From the NCBI GenBank assembly GCA_963844315.1, contig CAWJOC010000006.1, positions 1 to 64,000 on the forward strand: DNA of 64,000 nt, in the 5' to 3' direction. Position numbers and translations under genes: made by a program. Within the stretch, counting starts at the first letter, position 1, and every line of letters starts with the position of its first letter. This DNA is from CAWAVN01 sp963844315. GTDB taxonomy: Bacteria > Planctomycetota > Planctomycetia > Planctomycetales > Planctomycetaceae. Below, in pieces: positions 9,383-19,400 of this stretch. The notes beneath the pieces were generated by a model. It was not told the origin of the DNA and did not search any database. It saw nothing but the letters and a program-made list of their open reading frames with translations.

Positions 9383-12300
9383 ATGACAAATCCTGAGACT
9401 TCCGGCAAGCCTACGAACACGACGCAAAACCAATCGGCCACCCAGGGTAGGGTTGCAGACGCTGCCTCGACGGCTTCCGAGCCATCCTGGCTGGAGCCGA
9501 AGCAAAAATCCCGCCAATTCGGGCCGCGTTTGAGGAAACTGTTGGCGCTGTTATTGCCGGCCGTTTTTCTGGTTTTGTTGGCCTTGATTTTGTTTCGGCC
9601 GTTTCAGCATCCGCGAACCCATTTGTTCACACTGGCCGACAGTCAAACCAACCCGGCGGAAACTGGGAAGAGTTTGTATGTTCCCATTCAACCGTTTCTC
9701 GTTGAGGATCTCCGGGCCTTCGAATCCTTGACCCCGCTGTTGTACCAGGATGATTCCCGCCAAGGGCCGGTTTCGATTGGTTCCGTCCAGCAGGCGGGAA
9801 TTCATACATTGGGGGAAGTGCTGTCACAGCAGAACATCGGCCCGGAGGACAACCTCCTGCTCTATATCCGAGCCTTGGGTTACACGGAAGCCGATCAGGG
9901 CTTTATGGTCTGGACCTTGGAACCCGAACGGCTGTCCTTGGGGCGTTTTCGACTCCGGGATTTGCTGTCGCAACTGGCGGAGTTTCGGGCGGCGGAGAAA
10001 ATCCTGCTGCTCGACGCGGGCGATTTGACGCACGATCCCCGTTTGGGGGTGGTGGTCAATGCCTTTCCGGAATGGCTCAAGCGGGAAGTGGAAAACACGG
10101 GGGATCCGCATTTGTGGGTATTCAGTTCCCACCAAATCCTAGAGAAATCGCACGCTTCGCTGGCCAAGGCTCAAACCTTGTTTGGCATGTACGTCGCGAA
10201 CGGGTTGCGCGGCGAGGCGGATTTGAACTCCGACCGTACCGTGGATCTCGATGAACTCCACCGCTTCGTCTCGGCCAGCGTCCAAATGCACGTCCGTGAG
10301 AAGTCGGACGGCAATGCCTCGCAGACTCCTGAACTGCTATGGGGCGGCGGACATGCCGGTGTGCGGATCAAGGACGGAAAATGGCCCGTGCTGGTGCCGG
10401 TGGTGGAATCGGTCCTGAAACCACCCACGGCGAGCAAACCAGAGGAAGAGGCGAAAACTCCTTCCCGAAAAGCGACTTTCGAGAAGGCCGCCCGGCTATC
10501 ACCGTCGCGCCCCATGACGCCGTCCCTTTCATCCACCGTGAGTCGACTCACGCCGACCACTCCGGCTCTGCCCGTGCTGCCTCCGGTCGTAACCCGAACC
10601 GTTCCCAGCCCTCCCTCCGCGTCGACTCTGATCGAACAGACCGCCCGGAACCAAATCGCCCAAGCCACAACGGCCAAAGAGGCTCCGAAAGAACCCCCGG
10701 CGACGGAATCTCCAATGGCCGCCACGACCCCCGCGGAAACGGCCCCGGTCCCCTCGCCACCCAATGCGACCGGCAGTCCCGCGAAGGAACCGGAACCGCT
10801 TCCGCAGACGATTCCCGAATTGTTCTCGAAAGTTTGGGAACTGCGTGACCGGCTTTCCGCTCACGACAGCCCAAAGCCGCGTCCGCTCGATTATGCGCCG
10901 CATCTTTGGCGGGCGTTTGAAGAACAGATGCTCGCGTATGAGCGGATTTATCTCGCGGGAGAAATCGCCGATCCCGCGGCGATTACTTCAGCACTCGGAG
11001 GCTGGATTCGGGCCTTGGAGCATCTGGCCGGAGGCTCCGCCGAATTGCCCGCTGGCGCTCCGGATCTTGTGCAAAGAATGCTGGCCCTATTGCCCCAAAA
11101 CCCATTGCCCGATGAGCGGGTGTTTTCCCTGGGCATGGTGGAACTGCGCGGACGGTTGGCCGGGACGCCATTGCCGAAAGGCATGGGATTGGTCATGCAA
11201 ACCTTAGAGGGATTCACCACGAAAGGCACGCCCGCCGAGTTTGCCTCGTGGCTGAATCCATTGCCCGAAACCTATCAGCAATACCTGGAAATCCGCCTGG
11301 CGTATCGACTGCGGGATTTTTCGGATCGCGATTGGCCGCTCGTGCAATTGGCTTTGAAAACCGCTATCCGGGCCGAGCAAGTTCCCATCGCGGAGGTTTG
11401 GGCGCACGTCTGGATTGATGAGCGACTGGCTCGGGCCGACCGCTTGCGCTGGGAAGGCGAGCGGGAACTTCTCGACCAGGCCAGCCGGGGTTGGCGCCAG
11501 CGGGCTTCGGAACTGCTCCAATCCGCCTTGGCGGAATATGAAGCGGCCAGCGAGGATGTCCAAATCGTGCGGGCCGCCCGAATGCTCCAGAACGATGTGC
11601 TGCACCGGCTTCCCTATTACGTGCGCTGGTGGCACGCGGCGGGAGATTTTTCCGGACCAAGTTCCGTGGCTCCGGGGGCCACGCAATTGGCGAGCTTGAT
11701 GGAGTTGGTCTCGCGGCAGTCCGAACTCCTCGAAAACCCAGCTTCCGAACACGTGGCTGAGATCGCCCGGATTCAACATCAGATCGAACAACTCCAAAGG
11801 CAAATCGAAGCCCCCTTGCAACAGGAGTTCGTGGCAGGACTGGTCAACGGGACGGCGGCCAATGGGGACGAATGGCGAATCCGGGTACTGCTGCAAACTC
11901 CGCTCCCCAATCGCGAAACCCGGATGCAGCTTCTGGGGGCGTTATGGTCGGTCGATGAGCAGCTCGAATCGCGACTTTCGCATATTCATATTCCGGAGAA
12001 ACTCTCGACCGGCAAAGAGGGTTTGACCTCCGCCGATTGGGAGCGGTTGGCGCGTCGCAGTGAATTGGACGTTCGGCTCGCGGAGTTGGCGGCACTTCAT
12101 CCCGAAGATGATGCCGGGGCCGCCAAGCGCGTGCGGACGGCCTTTGACGTCTTGAGACAAATCTCGCCGGAAGAGGGCGAAAAACTCTTTCCGGCTTACG
12201 GCGATTTGGGTGCGGTCCTTCGCGATTTTTACAGCACGCTGCCAGGGCGGATTGGCGCGGCTTACCGGCAGAATGAAAACCTCAGCGATGAAGCGCGGCG

Positions 12301-14878
12301 AGTCACATGCCTTTACGCGTTAAGGGCCACGGACCGCTCCCTGCGTCTGCTGGACGCGCGCGACGTGGCGCGAATGGTGGATGTGGATCCCGTGGGATTG
12401 CTCCGCCGTGCCGAAGCCGCCGACCTGCTCGCCTGGCAGTATGACCGCATGAATCAAACCCGCCACGATGCCGACCCTGTGGAAGCCCAATACCTCTTGA
12501 CCACAGCTCAAATCTACCGGAATGAACTCAGCGGCCTGCCCCGCACCGCGCCGCCTATGATCCTGCCTTCGCCTTTGGAATTGAACGTCGAACCGGAATT
12601 GTCCGTGCCCACGGAAGGCGTAGCCGAAATCGCCGTGGAACTGACTTGGAAGGGACTCAACCCCACTCAGGTTTGGCTGGTCCTCAAATACGATTCCGAC
12701 CTGATGAATGTCATGGGGAATTCCGAGATCCCCACCTATCAGGAAGACAGGCTGAGATCCTTGGGGCTGACGTATCCGTTTCGTCCGCCCGCCGACGAGA
12801 TGCCCAGGACCGCCATCCTCAATCCGGGCGAATCCACCCGGCTGAGGTTCCGCATCCAAGCGAAAGCCCAGGCGGAAGACCCCGCCCGGTTGATTTTCAA
12901 AGCCGTCACTCTGGACCATTACATCCGCGAACAGACCCTGGTCACGCTGCCGTTTCCTGAGCTGTTTCAAGTCGAGTTGGGCGGAACGCCGGGCAGTTGG
13001 TCATCCACCTCCGAGGGGATAATGCTCTATCCGTTTCCCAATCAAGAGACCAGTTTTCAACTCAGGCTTTCCTTCGGTGATGACAAACCCCGCCTCGCGG
13101 ATGCGGAGCTGTTCGCGCTTGATCAACCCTCGACTTTCCGATTGCCCCGCGTCGCGCTCTCGGCGGATGCCGCTGCCTTATGGTTGGGTCGATTGGGACC
13201 ACGGACTTCCTTAGCCGCGGCGGCGAAAATCGCGGTTCCCGCCAATGGCCTGCCGGTGGAGATTCCCTTTCCCGCCGAAACCGCCAAGCCAGAAACCCCG
13301 GCTCCCATGCCAATGCCTGCTCCCGCTCCAATGAATGGCGATGCGGCCCCCATGGAAGAGAAGCCGCCAGAGAATGCCCCCCAGACCGTGCCCATTCCGC
13401 ACGATTTATTAATGATCGTAACCGATGCGGCCAGCGGCCGGAAAATCCTGAAACGCATTCAACTCGCCCCGCAACGGCCCCGGCGGTATCTCCGTGCCCA
13501 GGTCGGCTACAATCTGGACAGAGAACGGATTGAGATTCAAGTCGAAATGCAAGACCCGGATTCGTTTTCGCCCAACGGTGTGCGCATCGCGGCGGAATTG
13601 GCGGAAGGCTTGCAACCGGGTTGGACCGCGCAACTTGCGGGGAGACTGAATACCCCGAATGATGTCGCCCGGTTGTTCGTCAATGTTCCGGAGCTTGCGG
13701 GGCGGGTGGTCACACTCCGGTTGCATGCTGATGGTTATCCGCGGGCGTTTGTCTTTCACGTGGCCTGCGATGCGGATTCGGATGATCTTCCCGAAGAGAC
13801 GAGTCTTTCGGAGGTGCGGATCATTTCCCCCGCCGATGGCTCGGCCTATCCCGTGCCCACCGAAAGGGTCCCCGTAGAGTTCCAGGTGGACGCCCCCCTG
13901 GGAGCATTTCAAACCCGCGAAGACCTGGTGCAAGTGGGAATCGATAAAGACCGCGACCGGACATTTCTCGGCGATGCACCGCTCCAATTTCGCAGCGACC
14001 GCCAGGTGAAAAACGGCTGGGTCAAAGCCGGGGCCGGCGGTTGGATCACGCTGGTATCCGCCGTGAGCGATTTTCAGGTGGATGTGCCGACGTGGGGCTT
14101 GGAGAACGCGGAGGTCAACCTGCTCGCGAACCTGGTCACTCCCGCCAGAACCGATTGGAGCTTGCCCAGAAAACTGGTGTTCGACGGCGTGGGGCCAAGG
14201 CTATTGCGGCCGGAGTTGAAATCGGGAGATGCCACGATTGGCAACGTGGTGACGCAGGGAAAAGACGCGGAAGTCTCCGTCCGCGCGGGCGATTTCGCCA
14301 AGAGCGGAGTGGTCAAGGTCCTGGCCGCGTTCGATCTGGCGGGCGAGGGAAAATTCGGCACCGAGCCGCCGCCCATTCCCGCCAAACTCACGGAAAATGA
14401 TCGCTGGACCGCCGTTTTAGGGACCGGCGAATTGAAGCCCGGAATTTACGAGGTGTTGTTCCAAGGGATCGACCGCGTGGGAAACAAAGGGGACTACGTT
14501 TCCACCAAAATCGAAATCATCTCGCCCGAAGACGCCGAAGCCCGAAAAACCCAACGCACCAACGTGCTCACGGGGGTGATTCTGGATGGCAAAACCCCGG
14601 CCCCGAAAATCAAGGTCACGCTCACGCAGAAACTCACCATGGAAGAGCAGCAGAAACTTGAGGCCGAAAAGAAAAAACCGCTGATTATTCCGTCCACGGT
14701 CACGGATGACGAGGGAAAATTCGTGTTTCCCAAAGTTCAAATTGGGGATTATACGCTGACCATTGAAGGCATCACGCGGGGCCTGCGCCGAAAACAAGAA
14801 GCGGCGATTACCATTCCCCCGCCACCCACCCGGCTTAAACCCCTAGAAATGCGGATCGACAAACCGCCCGCCCCCTAG
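9383..14878 (+). CDS. Giant membrane-anchored pseudo-caspase protein (caspase-like fold, beta-rich C-terminus)
   Basis: 1831 residues, intact. I choose the ATG at 9383 (ggggatg upstream) over the TTG at 9380. One membrane segment lies at about residues 50-71 (LALLLPAVFLVLLALILF). Residues about 90-335 keep a caspase-like fold order: NLLLYIRALG where active members have the catalytic His, ILLLDAGDLT where they have DxC, then LFGMYVANGLRGEADL and DLDELHRFV. Both catalytic residues are missing, so it is not a protease. A Pro/Ala/Thr-rich linker (about 350-475) precedes a long helical region, then beta-sandwich domains and a terminal carboxypeptidase-regulatory-like domain (VTDDEGKFVFPKVQIGDYTL). 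It is a paralogue of the protein at 16458. Confidence 0.7.
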   Translation: MTNPETSGKPTNTTQNQSATQGRVADAASTASEPSWLEPKQKSRQFGPRLRKLLALLLPAVFLVLLALILFRPFQHPRTHLFTLADSQTNPAETGKSLYVPIQPFLVEDLRAFESLTPLLYQDDSRQGPVSIGSVQQAGIHTLGEVLSQQNIGPEDNLLLYIRALGYTEADQGFMVWTLEPERLSLGRFRLRDLLSQLAEFRAAEKILLLDAGDLTHDPRLGVVVNAFPEWLKREVENTGDPHLWVFSSHQILEKSHASLAKAQTLFGMYVANGLRGEADLNSDRTVDLDELHRFVSASVQMHVREKSDGNASQTPELLWGGGHAGVRIKDGKWPVLVPVVESVLKPPTASKPEEEAKTPSRKATFEKAARLSPSRPMTPSLSSTVSRLTPTTPALPVLPPVVTRTVPSPPSASTLIEQTARNQIAQATTAKEAPKEPPATESPMAATTPAETAPVPSPPNATGSPAKEPEPLPQTIPELFSKVWELRDRLSAHDSPKPRPLDYAPHLWRAFEEQMLAYERIYLAGEIADPAAITSALGGWIRALEHLAGGSAELPAGAPDLVQRMLALLPQNPLPDERVFSLGMVELRGRLAGTPLPKGMGLVMQTLEGFTTKGTPAEFASWLNPLPETYQQYLEIRLAYRLRDFSDRDWPLVQLALKTAIRAEQVPIAEVWAHVWIDERLARADRLRWEGERELLDQASRGWRQRASELLQSALAEYEAASEDVQIVRAARMLQNDVLHRLPYYVRWWHAAGDFSGPSSVAPGATQLASLMELVSRQSELLENPASEHVAEIARIQHQIEQLQRQIEAPLQQEFVAGLVNGTAANGDEWRIRVLLQTPLPNRETRMQLLGALWSVDEQLESRLSHIHIPEKLSTGKEGLTSADWERLARRSELDVRLAELAALHPEDDAGAAKRVRTAFDVLRQISPEEGEKLFPAYGDLGAVLRDFYSTLPGRIGAAYRQNENLSDEARRVTCLYALRATDRSLRLLDARDVARMVDVDPVGLLRRAEAADLLAWQYDRMNQTRHDADPVEAQYLLTTAQIYRNELSGLPRTAPPMILPSPLELNVEPELSVPTEGVAEIAVELTWKGLNPTQVWLVLKYDSDLMNVMGNSEIPTYQEDRLRSLGLTYPFRPPADEMPRTAILNPGESTRLRFRIQAKAQAEDPARLIFKAVTLDHYIREQTLVTLPFPELFQVELGGTPGSWSSTSEGIMLYPFPNQETSFQLRLSFGDDKPRLADAELFALDQPSTFRLPRVALSADAAALWLGRLGPRTSLAAAAKIAVPANGLPVEIPFPAETAKPETPAPMPMPAPAPMNGDAAPMEEKPPENAPQTVPIPHDLLMIVTDAASGRKILKRIQLAPQRPRRYLRAQVGYNLDRERIEIQVEMQDPDSFSPNGVRIAAELAEGLQPGWTAQLAGRLNTPNDVARLFVNVPELAGRVVTLRLHADGYPRAFVFHVACDADSDDLPEETSLSEVRIISPADGSAYPVPTERVPVEFQVDAPLGAFQTREDLVQVGIDKDRDRTFLGDAPLQFRSDRQVKNGWVKAGAGGWITLVSAVSDFQVDVPTWGLENAEVNLLANLVTPARTDWSLPRKLVFDGVGPRLLRPELKSGDATIGNVVTQGKDAEVSVRAGDFAKSGVVKVLAAFDLAGEGKFGTEPPPIPAKLTENDRWTAVLGTGELKPGIYEVLFQGIDRVGNKGDYVSTKIEIISPEDAEARKTQRTNVLTGVILDGKTPAPKIKVTLTQKLTMEEQQKLEAEKKKPLIIPSTVTDDEGKFVFPKVQIGDYTLTIEGITRGLRRKQEAAITIPPPPTRLKPLEMRIDKPPAP

Positions 14879-14972
14879 GTTTTGTGCCGTTTCAAGTTCC
14901 AATGCCTCCGAACCGATAATCGAGAATGGACTTTTCCGTTTTTGACAATTGCGCAGGATGTGCAGGCCAACC

Positions 14973-16139
14973 ATGCGACGGGGAATGGCTCAACTTTTCA
15001 CCTGTGCCCTGATTTGCGTATCAGGCTGCGCCGCTCCGCCTGCCGCGCCGGAAGTACCGGCCGCTCCGCCTCATCCGAATGCGTTTGACGTTTTGGGCGT
15101 CACGGCCATCGAGAAAAAACTCACCCCGGTTGTGCAGCACAAGATTGCCCATCTGGCCACGGTGTTTCCGTTTTTGAAACCCAAGCCGTGCCTGAAACCC
15201 TTGGATGCTCCCGAAAACGCCAAATCCCCCGTCCCCGCGATTTCCGCCGCCGCCGCCGTGATCGCCGCCGAGGGATTGGCCGAGCAAAAAATCGCGGGCC
15301 TCAAAGCCTTGGCGGAAGTGGGATGCGGCGGGTATCCCGAAGTCGAGGAAGCCTTTTTGGCCTCGCTCTCCGATCCGACCGAAGCCGTGCGATTCGAAGC
15401 CGTCCAAGCCATCCGCTACGCGGCGGGAGATATTTGCGTGCCTTGCGGAGGCTCCAGTTGCTGCACGCCGGACATCTTAAAGCAGTTGGACAAAATGGCC
15501 TTTGGACAGAAGGACGATGGTTGCCCCTTCGAGCCGTCGCCCCGCGTTCGGCGGGCTGCGAGATTGGCCTTAAAGACCTGCGGTCCACCGCCCTTTGTGC
15601 CGGAGCCGCTGCCTGGTCCTTTAGAAGTCCCCCCGGAAGAATTCCTGCCACCGGCGGAACTTCCCATCCCGCCTGTTCCGGAACCAAGTCCGGCCGCTCC
15701 GCCATTAGCCCCACCACCAGTGCCGGTTGCATTGGGTGCTGAAATCACCGCCGCGCTCGGTCCCAGCGCCATTCGGTCGTCCCGACCCATTCGCAAAATT
15801 CAACAAGTGGCACATGAAACCCCCGCCGCCAAATCCCAAGAGGGATTGGTTCGCTGGGAACGCGTCTCCCTTCGGATTGCGGATTTCAATTCCTACGACC
15901 AAGCGCTCTCCGTGATGATGGCCCTCAGGCAACGCACCGCGGGCGAATCCGCCAACCTCCCGGCGGACGTAAATCCGGGGATTCAGTTTGAAACGAAAGT
16001 CTTAGGCTGGACCCGCCCCAAAGACACCGCCTCCTCGGAAATCACCGATGCCCTGGAGCGGTTAGCCGTGGGAAAAATCAGTCCCGTGTTGGAGGATGGC
16101 GGACAATTGCACCTGGTCCGGGTGTTGGAACGGCGGTAA
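14973..16139 (+). CDS. Putative lipoprotein with HEAT-like helices and PPIC-like C-terminal motif
   Basis: About 388 residues. The N-terminus has a lipoprotein signal (AQLFTCALICVSGCAA) with Cys after VSG. Several starts are possible (14958, 14973, 14985); 14973 gives a normal signal peptide. Residues about 90-200 hold helical repeats with the HEAT look (EEAFLASLSDPTEAVRFEAV, VRRAARLALKTCG) and a Cys cluster CVPCGGSSCC. A long Pro/Ala-rich linker follows. The end, LERLAVGKISPVLEDGGQLH then LVRVL, resembles the closing strand of parvulin (PPIC) prolyl isomerases, though the rest of that domain is short. It lies between the two giant pseudo-caspase genes on the same strand and may act with them at the envelope. 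Confidence 0.65.
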   Translation: MRRGMAQLFTCALICVSGCAAPPAAPEVPAAPPHPNAFDVLGVTAIEKKLTPVVQHKIAHLATVFPFLKPKPCLKPLDAPENAKSPVPAISAAAAVIAAEGLAEQKIAGLKALAEVGCGGYPEVEEAFLASLSDPTEAVRFEAVQAIRYAAGDICVPCGGSSCCTPDILKQLDKMAFGQKDDGCPFEPSPRVRRAARLALKTCGPPPFVPEPLPGPLEVPPEEFLPPAELPIPPVPEPSPAAPPLAPPPVPVALGAEITAALGPSAIRSSRPIRKIQQVAHETPAAKSQEGLVRWERVSLRIADFNSYDQALSVMMALRQRTAGESANLPADVNPGIQFETKVLGWTRPKDTASSEITDALERLAVGKISPVLEDGGQLHLVRVLERR

Positions 16140-16190
16140 GGTGATCCAACAGGATTGTGGAGGGTGGGTCATTGACAAGTCGGTCAATTG

Positions 16191-16269
16191 GGGTGGCACG
16201 CCCTGAGGCTTTGCGAAGGGCGTGGCGAACGCGAAGACCACGCCCTTCGTTCCTCAGGGCGTGCCACCC
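16191..16269. repeat. 79-bp palindromic repeat, copy 1
   Basis: Nested inverted repeat: outer arms gggtggcacgccctgagg / cctcagggcgtgccaccc, inner arms cgaagggcgtgg / ccacgcccttcg. A second copy at 44361-44439 differs at one base. It sits in the 318-base gap between the lipoprotein gene and the second giant gene; the rest of that gap holds nothing I can recognise. Confidence 0.9.
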
Positions 16270-16457
16270 AGATCCTTTTGAATTGTAGGGCAAATCATCT
16301 TCTACCTATTTCCGTGACACACACGATTGTGGAATCCTTCTGGAGCTACCATTTCTGATTTTCGTCCGCGGCGCTATGATGAATTATCGGGCCTTGATTT
16401 TCGGAATCCGCGCGGAGACGCCAAAGGCTCAGGCCAGAAAGCCATCAGGGAGCGGTC

Positions 16458-19400
16458 ATGTCGGACCAAGTGAATCCCCAAAAATCCTTGCGAAAAAAAA
16501 GCCGGCTGGATCGACTGGGTTGGCGTTCGAAGCGGTCGGAAGCTCTCGAATCGCGGGATGATCCCAACTGGCGCGCCCCCGAGGCACGAATGCCGGGCGA
16601 GTCCGGTGAAAAGCACTCCATCTATCGGCAAAGGCTCTTGCTCCTAGGGATCTTGCTGGCGGGGCTGGGGTTTCTGGGTTGGTTTGTGGTCCATCTCTTG
16701 ACGATCGAAGTCCAAACACCGTTGATCGCAATCGCGGCCGGTCCCTACGCGGCCCCGTTTGCACCAAACTCTTGGGCCGCCGAGGATCTGGAGAGTTTCT
16801 TCTCGCTCCATGAAAAAACCCTGGCCGTTACGGATCTCTCCAGCGATTGGCAAGCGAAAGAATCGGGACTCAGGGAACTCCAATTGCAACTCGACCGCGT
16901 GCTTCAGCAAGGGCAGAGGGCCGGGGCCGTGATGATCTATTTGAGCCTGCACGGCGTGACGGACGCCGAGGGCAACCCGTGCCTTGTGCCGCCGAATGCC
17001 TCGCCTTATCAAAGTGAAACCTGGCTGCCAGTCGGTCGGTTATTGGACGAAATCGCAGCCCGAAGTCTGGCCGATGCGACGCGGATTGTGTTGATCCTCG
17101 ATAGCTCTAGGATGCCAGCCAATTGGCAAATCGGGCTGCTTTACAACGGCTTCACCGAAGGCTTGGAAACCCTCATCAGCGAGCGAGTGACTCCAGACGG
17201 CCCGTTAAAGAACCTGGTGGTCCTGAACTCCACCAGCGCGGGCGAAACGAGTTTTGCATCGCAGGATTTACGGGCGAGTGTGTTCGGGCACTATCTGCGA
17301 AGCGGTCTGGCGGGCGAGGCCGACGATGAGAGCCAAGGCGGAAACGGGGACCGCAAAGTTTCACTCCACGAACTCAGGGACTATCTGCAAAACCGGGTGG
17401 ACCAGTGGGCCAGGTTCCATCGCGGGGATCGCCAGCGCCCGATTCTGCTGCCTGCTCTCACCGAGGATTTTCCTTTGGCTTGGGCGCTCGCGGCAAAGGA
17501 CCGGCGGATTTCGGCCAGTCCGGAAGCCAACTCGCCGCCGCCGGTTCCCGAAACGCGAATCGCAAAACTCTGGAGCGATTATGCCAGGCACGCGGAGCAA
17601 AAGCCGTATCACCAATCTCCCATCGCCTGGCACGAATTCGAGCGGCAACTTTTGTGGTTGGAGGCGGCGAACCACAGCGGAACGCAATACGAACGCGCCT
17701 GCGCGGCAACTGGAAACGCTGCTCGTCCGCAAGGTTGAGCAATGGGATCGGCAATCCGCGAGTGAGGTTCTGGCCTGGGACATGGATGAGGAAGGGAATC
17801 CAGGTCTTAGTCGGACACTCGCCGCGCCCGTGCATTCGGTCCCGTTGGCAAAAGCCTTGGGAACGCTTTCAGAACAATCAGCCGAAGAGATCGCTTTGGC
17901 CCATGGCCAATTTCAAGAAGCTCCGAATCCGGAAGAATTGAACCGGCTCTTGGAGAAATTGGATTCGATTCCCAATTTGCCGCCCTTGGCGGAGACGCAA
18001 CTTTTGCGGGCGTTGATCGCCTACGCCCCGGCCAGTGCGTGGGGTCAACCGATCCACATGCAATTGGCGCAGAGGCTTCGCGAACAGTCGGAACAGCTTG
18101 CGGTCCCTGCGAGCCTGGGCATCCACTATTGGACGCGGCCTTTGATTGATGCCGGAGACTTTGAGCGACGGCGAGGGGAGGATCACCTTTTCGTGGGCGG
18201 CGAGGAAAGCTCAGGCCAGTCGGCCAACCTGTTCCAGGCGGCCCAAGAGCAATTCGGCCTGGCCGAGGACACCAATCGCATCGTTCATCAGGCGTTAGAT
18301 GTGCGGAATCAAGCTGCGGCGGAATTGCCCTGGCTGGCCCAATGGATCGCGACTCCGCAGCCCATCGGGGCGCCGGTGGCTGCCGAGGAATCCGAGGTCA
18401 TCGAGACCTTGCTCACGCTGATCGAGGAATTCCATCAGTTGTCGCGGATGCTGGATCAGATTGAAATTCACGAATTGGGGAATGCCAACCATAATCCCGT
18501 GAGCGTGGCCAGCCTCAAAAAGCAAAGCCAGTTGGTCGAGGAGGGTTTTACGAGGCTCCAAACCCGGTTCGACAAACGCTATGCAGACCTGCTATTTGCC
18601 AAGTCAAAAGATGCGGACACTTTGCGAGCCATCGAAGCGCTGCTGGCCGTGCCGATCTTGCCGCGCGGTTTGGATGAATTGGGACGAAACCCCAGCCAGC
18701 AACGCGATGCCTTGTTTCAAAAGCGGCGGGAGAACGCCGCGGCGAGCCACGAGGAATTTTTCAGTGATGCCGCCGAGCTTTCCAACGAGGAGGCTCCGCC
18801 GTCTTCCCAGGAATCCGAAGGTCTGGTCACGACCGAATTGGATCGCCTGGTGGCCCGATGGAAACGCCACCCGGCACTCGCATTCGTGATGGATGCGCCT
18901 CCTAACCCTAAAGATTTGGAACTGGCCGCCAAGGACTTGCCCCGCAAAACAATTGCCCGGATGGGGGCGAAGGCTCAGGAGGCATTTGCTCACGATTCCG
19001 GATCAAACGGCGGCGCTGCGCAATGCCCCCACCGATACGGTGACGGCTTATCGAATGCAACTGAGCGAATCCGCCCGGCTAGCCGCGGCGCGGCGTGTTT
19101 TGGGTTTCCGGCCCTGGACGACAATCCCATCGTCCAACTCAGGATGTTCGATCTCCAGCAACTTCTCGTCTGGAATGCCCACCGGCATTTGGAGGACTTT
19201 TGGGGCCTGCCGGTCGATAACTCCACAAGGTTCTATGAAGCGGCCACGGCGGATTGCCTCCAGAATGCGGGTTTCGTTTTCGACGGGAATCCGCTTTGGG
19301 ACCGCCAACTCCGCGACTTGAACCGACTCTTGGACCAACGCAAACAGGCCTCCCAAGCGGGGCTGATCACCAGGGCGGCCAACAGCATTCGGATTTATCC